Shown here in pieces: positions 61,506 through 64,000 of a stretch of DNA of 64,000 nt. The notes below the pieces were generated by a model. It searched no databases. It was not told the origin of the DNA and saw nothing but the letters and a program-made list of their open reading frames with translations. The translations under genes and the position numbers were made by a program. The DNA is from Elusimicrobiales bacterium (GTDB lineage Bacteria > Elusimicrobiota > Elusimicrobia > Elusimicrobiales > UBA9959). The stretch lies in NCBI GenBank assembly GCA_028688015.1, contig JAQTZB010000005.1, positions 197,421 to 261,420 of the forward strand, written 5' to 3'. Positions within the stretch are counted from its first letter, which is position 1. Each line of letters starts with the position of its first letter.

Positions 61506-61916
61506 TCAGGCTGCGGGCGGCGGGGGCACAGCGTACGCCGGGGCCTCCGGGGCCGGGGCCTTGGGGTCCCCGCCGTATTCGTTCTCGCCCGGCGTGCCCT
61601 CCAGACAATAGATGACCACCAGGGCCAGCGGCCCGATAAACGGCACTATGGCCAGCAGCAGCCACCAGGCCGAGCGAGCGGTATCGTGCAGGCGCCTGAC
61701 GCTGACCGCTATAGAGGGCAGCAGCACCAGCAGCGAGTACGCCCCGCCGAAAAGGCCGGCGCCCAGCGACTTGCTGTAGAGCCCGGAGACGATGTCCACG
61801 AAAGAAAGCCCGAATACGGCCAGCAGGTTGAACAGGAAGAATAGCCAATATTCCTTCCTGCGCGCCCGGCCGGAAAAACCCACGTAATTTTTCAGCGCCG
61901 CTAAGTACCAGTCCAT
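61506..61916 (-). CDS. DUF805 family inner-membrane protein
   Basis: The 136-aa protein has the DUF805 pattern: LKNYVGFSGRARRKEYW at the N-terminus, then several transmembrane segments (FLFNLLAVFGLSFVDIV, GGAYSLLVLLPSIAVSV), the motif VRRLHDTARSAWWLL, a last segment IVPFIGPLALVVIYCLEG, and a Pro/Ala-rich cytoplasmic tail. The AGGGGGAA ribosome site supports the ATG at 61916. Function of the family is unknown. It leads the minus-strand trio with the DJ-1-like and cytochrome-b5/YHS genes. Confidence 0.9.
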   Translation of the reverse strand: MDWYLAALKNYVGFSGRARRKEYWLFFLFNLLAVFGLSFVDIVSGLYSKSLGAGLFGGAYSLLVLLPSIAVSVRRLHDTARSAWWLLLAIVPFIGPLALVVIYCLEGTPGENEYGGDPKAPAPEAPAYAVPPPPAA

Positions 61917-61986
61917 ATTTCCCCCTTTACCCTGTCCCCCTACATCTTATCACAGCGCCGCAGGCGCCGGCAAACCCCGCCGCGCG

Positions 61987-62016
61987 CTGACGGGCCGCCG
62001 CGGATTTTGCTATAAT
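61987..62016 (+). promoter_or_regulatory. Promoter of the barstar-family gene
   Basis: CTGACG (61987-61992), an 18-base spacer and TATAAT (62011-62016) predict a start near 62023. The rest of 61917-61986 holds nothing that I recognise. Confidence 0.6.
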
Positions 62017-62022
62017 AGTGTA

Positions 62023-62207
62023 ACTTCAAGTAAGACTTCAGCGTCGTACCGTATCTTACAAGCAGCAGCGGTTCCATAAATACCCAAGACGCCGCCGGCT
62101 GCGATGTTCCGCCTTAAGCGGACGCGTTAAGTTTCCCCCCACCTAAAATCGGAACTTAGCACAAAGTATCGGAATATAGAAACTTATATTCGGAGGCTAC
62201 TGCTATT
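62023..62207 (+). promoter_or_regulatory. Structured 5' leader of the barstar-family gene
   Basis: The leader of about 185 bases contains several stems: GTAAGA/TCTTAC (62030-62059), GCAGC..CGG/CCG..GCTGC (around 62063-62102), TCCGC-cttaa-GCGGA (around 62106-62121), and GAATATA/TATATTC (62172-62191). The last stem abuts the Shine-Dalgarno CGGAGG (62191-62196). No known riboswitch class was recognised; control of ribosome access is possible. Confidence 0.45.
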
Positions 62208-62756
62208 ATGAAACTCGTATCTAAAGTTATCGCTATCTCCCTGTTCATGTCCTGCGCCGCTTCGGCCGCCCAGGACTCCGCCCTCGGCGCCCTCAAGGGT
62301 TCCGCCGGCGCCGCTTCGCTCTCAGTCCCTGCCGCCGCGCCGGTCCGCGCCGAGCCCGACGCCGCCGCCGAAAGGGCCCTGGCCTCGGACGTGCTGGACC
62401 TCACCCCCGGCTACGCGGACTTCCTGCTCTCCTACGCCAAGGCCGAGGGCTACGCCGTGCTGGAGCTCGACGGGGCACGCATGACCTCAAAAGCCTCGCT
62501 GCTGGAGCACGCCACGCGGGTCCTGCGCTTTCCCGGCGTGCCCGAAAACTGGGACGCGATGATAGACTTCATCGGCGACCTGCCGGGGATACACCGCAAC
62601 CGGCACCTCCTGATAGTCACCCGGAACGCCGGCCTGATCGCCCGCGCCGACGCGCGCCTGTACGCCGACTACCGCGAAGTGGCCGAATTCGCCTGCAGGA
62701 ACGCCCGCGAGTGGAGCAAGGGCGACCTGACCATAAAGTTCGCTTTCGTACAATAA
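62208..62756 (+). CDS. Exported barstar-family protein
   Basis: The 182-aa protein has a signal peptide (MKLVSKVIAISLFMSCAASA, cleavage after ASA) and an Ala-rich linker to about residue 60. Residues ~80-180 match the barstar fold, the inhibitor of barnase-type ribonucleases: VLELDGARMTSKASLL, then the hallmark LRFPGVPENWDAMIDFIGDL, then HLLIVTRNAGL. Barstars are normally cytoplasmic antidotes, so a Sec-exported member is unusual. No ribonuclease or toxin gene is adjacent. GGAGG at 62192-62196 serves the ATG. Confidence 0.85.
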   Translation: MKLVSKVIAISLFMSCAASAAQDSALGALKGSAGAASLSVPAAAPVRAEPDAAAERALASDVLDLTPGYADFLLSYAKAEGYAVLELDGARMTSKASLLEHATRVLRFPGVPENWDAMIDFIGDLPGIHRNRHLLIVTRNAGLIARADARLYADYREVAEFACRNAREWSKGDLTIKFAFVQ

Positions 62757-62785
62757 GGCCTACGGCTGCAGGCTGAAAGACGGGA

Positions 62786-62841
62786 CCCCGCCAGGGCGGC
62801 GGGGCTCACCGTTTTGCCGCGCCAGGCGGGCGGGGCTTTTT
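62786..62841 (+). terminator. Terminator after the barstar-family gene
   Basis: CCCCGCC (62786-62792) can pair with GGCGGGG at 62798-62804 or with the second GGCGGGG at 62829-62835, the latter directly followed by TTTTT (62837-62841). The second pairing makes a plausible intrinsic terminator with a long loop. Confidence 0.5.
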
Positions 62842-62888
62842 GTATCATGTTCCCAGCGGCCGCCAAGGCCGCCCGGATAGGGGAACAT

Positions 62889-63587
62889 ATGAAAACTCTG
62901 ACCATGCTGATTTCCGCGCTTCTGTTGACGGGCTCCGCCCTCACGGCGGCCGCGCAGGGCGAGCCGGTCGCGCAACCCGCCGCGACAGCACCCGCCGACT
63001 CCGCCGCGACAGCTCCGAAGCCGGCCGCGTCTAAAAAGCCCCGCAAGAAGCGCGTCAGGAAAACGCCGGCCGCGCAACCCGCCGTGACCGCGGCGCCGGC
63101 CGCGGCGACTACGACGGCGGAAGTGACGGCAGCGTCGCAGACGGTTTCAGCCGCGGCCCCCGCCACGGTGCAGGCGGCCCCCGTCAAGCCCGCCCCCGCG
63201 CGCCCCGCGGCCTGCCCGCACTGCTTCCAGCCGCTGCCCGCCGGCTACAAGGCCATCCTGGCCGAGCTCGAGCCCTGGCTGGCCGAAATGGAGGCCCGGG
63301 CCGCCGAGTTCAACAGCGACCTCTCCGCCATCCAGAAGCAGATAGACGCGAAAGAGAAGGCTATCGAGGAAGCCAAGACAGGCACTGACAAGAAAGCGGC
63401 CAAGGCCGCCGTCAAGGCGCTCTCCGGAGAGCGCAAGCAGCTGCTGAAGGATTACAGCGCGGCCAGCGACGCAAAAGCGGATTTCTACAAGCAGTTCGGC
63501 AAGGAAGCGGAGAAGCGCGCGGCCCGCTACGAAAGGACCGTCCGGGAGAAGCTGCAGGAGACGCTGTCGGCCGCTTCCAGCGAGTAG
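62889..63587 (+). CDS. Exported Ala/Pro-rich protein with coiled-coil C-terminus
   Basis: The 232-aa protein has a signal peptide (MKTLTMLISALLLTGSALTAAAQ). Residues ~25-115 are low-complexity Ala/Pro/Thr with a basic patch (SKKPRKKRVRKTP). A short CPHCFQPLP (CxxC) motif follows near residue 120. Residues ~130-230 are a charged coiled coil (WLAEMEARAAEFNSDL, IQKQIDAKEKAIEE). The ATG at 62889 is preceded by AGGGGAAC; a longer frame upstream would spoil the signal peptide. No family was recognised. Confidence 0.75.
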   Translation: MKTLTMLISALLLTGSALTAAAQGEPVAQPAATAPADSAATAPKPAASKKPRKKRVRKTPAAQPAVTAAPAAATTTAEVTAASQTVSAAAPATVQAAPVKPAPARPAACPHCFQPLPAGYKAILAELEPWLAEMEARAAEFNSDLSAIQKQIDAKEKAIEEAKTGTDKKAAKAAVKALSGERKQLLKDYSAASDAKADFYKQFGKEAEKRAARYERTVREKLQETLSAASSE

Positions 63588-63668
63588 ACCTGCCTGCCGC
63601 CGCCCCGGTATTGATCCCGGTCCCGGCCACGGAGTTATCGCCGAATATAGTAAAATTGTCACTGCAAC

Positions 63669-63740
63669 GCCGCCGTAGCTCAGTGGTAGAGCAACCGCCT
63701 TGTAAGCGGTAGGTCGGGAGTTCAACTCTCCCCGGCGGCT
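63669..63740 (+). tRNA. tRNA-Thr (anticodon TGT)
   Basis: A 72-base cloverleaf: acceptor GCCGCCG / CGGCGGC, D arm GCTC..GAGC, anticodon stem ACCGC / GCGGT with loop CTTGTAA (anticodon TGT), T arm GGGAG-TTCAACT-CTCCC, discriminator T. CCA is not encoded. A possible -10 box TATAGT lies at 63646-63651. Confidence 0.95.
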
Positions 63741-63749
63741 GATATTTTT

Positions 63750-63778
63750 TTGCCGGCCGCCGTGGTATTTGCTAAAAT
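63750..63778 (+). promoter_or_regulatory. Promoter of tRNA-Glu
   Basis: TTGCCG (63750-63755), a 17-base spacer and TAAAAT (63773-63778) predict a start about 63785, a few bases before the tRNA. The T-run just before it (63745-63751) may end the tRNA-Thr transcript. Confidence 0.6.
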
Positions 63779-63788
63779 ATTCACTTAC

Positions 63789-63864
63789 GGCCCCTTCGTC
63801 TAGCGGTTAGGACGCTGCCCTCTCAAGGCAGAGATCACGGGTTCGAATCCCGTAGGGGCCGCCA
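63789..63864 (+). tRNA. tRNA-Glu (anticodon CTC), CCA encoded
   Basis: Acceptor GGCCCCT / AGGGGCC, anticodon stem CTGCC / GGCAG with loop CTCTCAA (anticodon CTC), T arm CGGGTTCGAATCCCG, discriminator G at 63861 and an encoded CCA at 63862-63864. Confidence 0.95.
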
Positions 63865-63878
63865 AATTTTCCCGGTGT

Positions 63879-63925
63879 ATACCGGACACACCGGTAACAC
63901 ATTATACCGGATACATAGGTAACAC
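63879..63925. repeat. Tandem 22-base direct repeats behind tRNA-Glu
   Basis: Positions 63879-63900 and 63904-63925 are 19/22 identical (core ATACCGGA ... GGTAACAC, period 25 bases). A palindrome CCGGTGT / ACACCGG (63872-63894) overlaps the first copy. Such spaced repeats at a tRNA 3' side resemble transposase-binding sites at the end of an insertion sequence. Confidence 0.6.
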
Positions 63926-64000
63926 TTTGAGCCCAAAGGGATTCCCGATGGGCTCAAATCTTTTTCCCTCAAAGTCAAAGTACCCGAGATCGTAATCCAT
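63902..64000 (-). CDS. End of a minus-strand ORF entering from the right, possibly transposase-related
   Basis: On the minus strand the frame is open from the window edge to a TAA at 63904-63902 (32 codons) and ends KVLPMYPV. The stop and last codons lie inside the direct repeats at 63904-63925. I have a weak memory of similar short C-termini in insertion-sequence transposases, so this is a tentative call. The edge codon happens to be ATG, but the gene may begin further right. Confidence 0.35.
   Translation of the reverse strand: MDYDLGYFDFEGKRFEPIGNPFGLKVLPMYPV

Overview
The window looks like chromosome of a GC-rich Gram-negative bacterium. The signs are many Sec signal peptides, two outer-membrane beta-barrel candidates, a SurA-like periplasmic chaperone, RF2, CoaD and cobalamin-dependent MetH. 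Multi-domain surface proteins with FlgD/type-IX-like C-terminal modules beside a PorV/PorQ-family protein recall Elusimicrobiota or a related uncultured phylum. That placement is inference from protein style, not from a marker gene.

Region 1 (1-44251, all minus strand) is a 44-kb block of exported proteins. Read in its own direction it starts with a SurA-like foldase (43337-44251) overlapping by ATGA a 2364-aa mosaic protein (Gly-rich domain, FnIII, Kelch, BNR-like propeller, beta-helix, formylglycine-enzyme-like fold). Next comes a giant protein of about 8479 aa built from seven tandem beta-helix units, a propeller, a long FnIII array, Kelch blades and a FlgD/T9SS-like C-terminal module. A tail-fibre-like protein, a 1319-aa FnIII protein with the same C-terminal module, a protein with a PrcB-like C-terminus, a PorV-like barrel and a truncated exported protein follow. 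The simplest reading is a cell-surface adhesion or recognition system with its own export and folding helpers.

Region 2 (44252-48251) has divergent promoters, a FecR-domain protein, CoaD, a CsgG/FlgO-like protein with a barrel-like C-terminus, and a WG-repeat lipoprotein. Between the WG gene and metH lie two tandem copies of a tiny minus-strand transcription unit. Each has the promoter TTGACA-N16-TATACT, then a hairpin of about 47 nt with covarying stem and conserved loop, then a U-tract. I regard this as the most novel signal in the window.

Region 3 (48252-53527, minus) is prfB - tatD - metH - separate MetH reactivation domain. TatD appears to start at a CTG codon.

Region 4 (53579-60310, plus) is a compact operon holding chorismate mutase and all seven shikimate-pathway enzymes, mostly joined by 4-base overlaps, ending with a small membrane protein.

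Region 5 (60313-64000) has a minus-strand trio (DUF805 protein, DJ-1/PfpI protein, cytochrome-b5-like/YHS fusion), an exported barstar-family protein behind a structured leader, an exported coiled-coil protein, tRNA-Thr(TGT), tRNA-Glu(CTC), and directly after the last tRNA a repeat array and ORF end that look like the edge of a mobile element.
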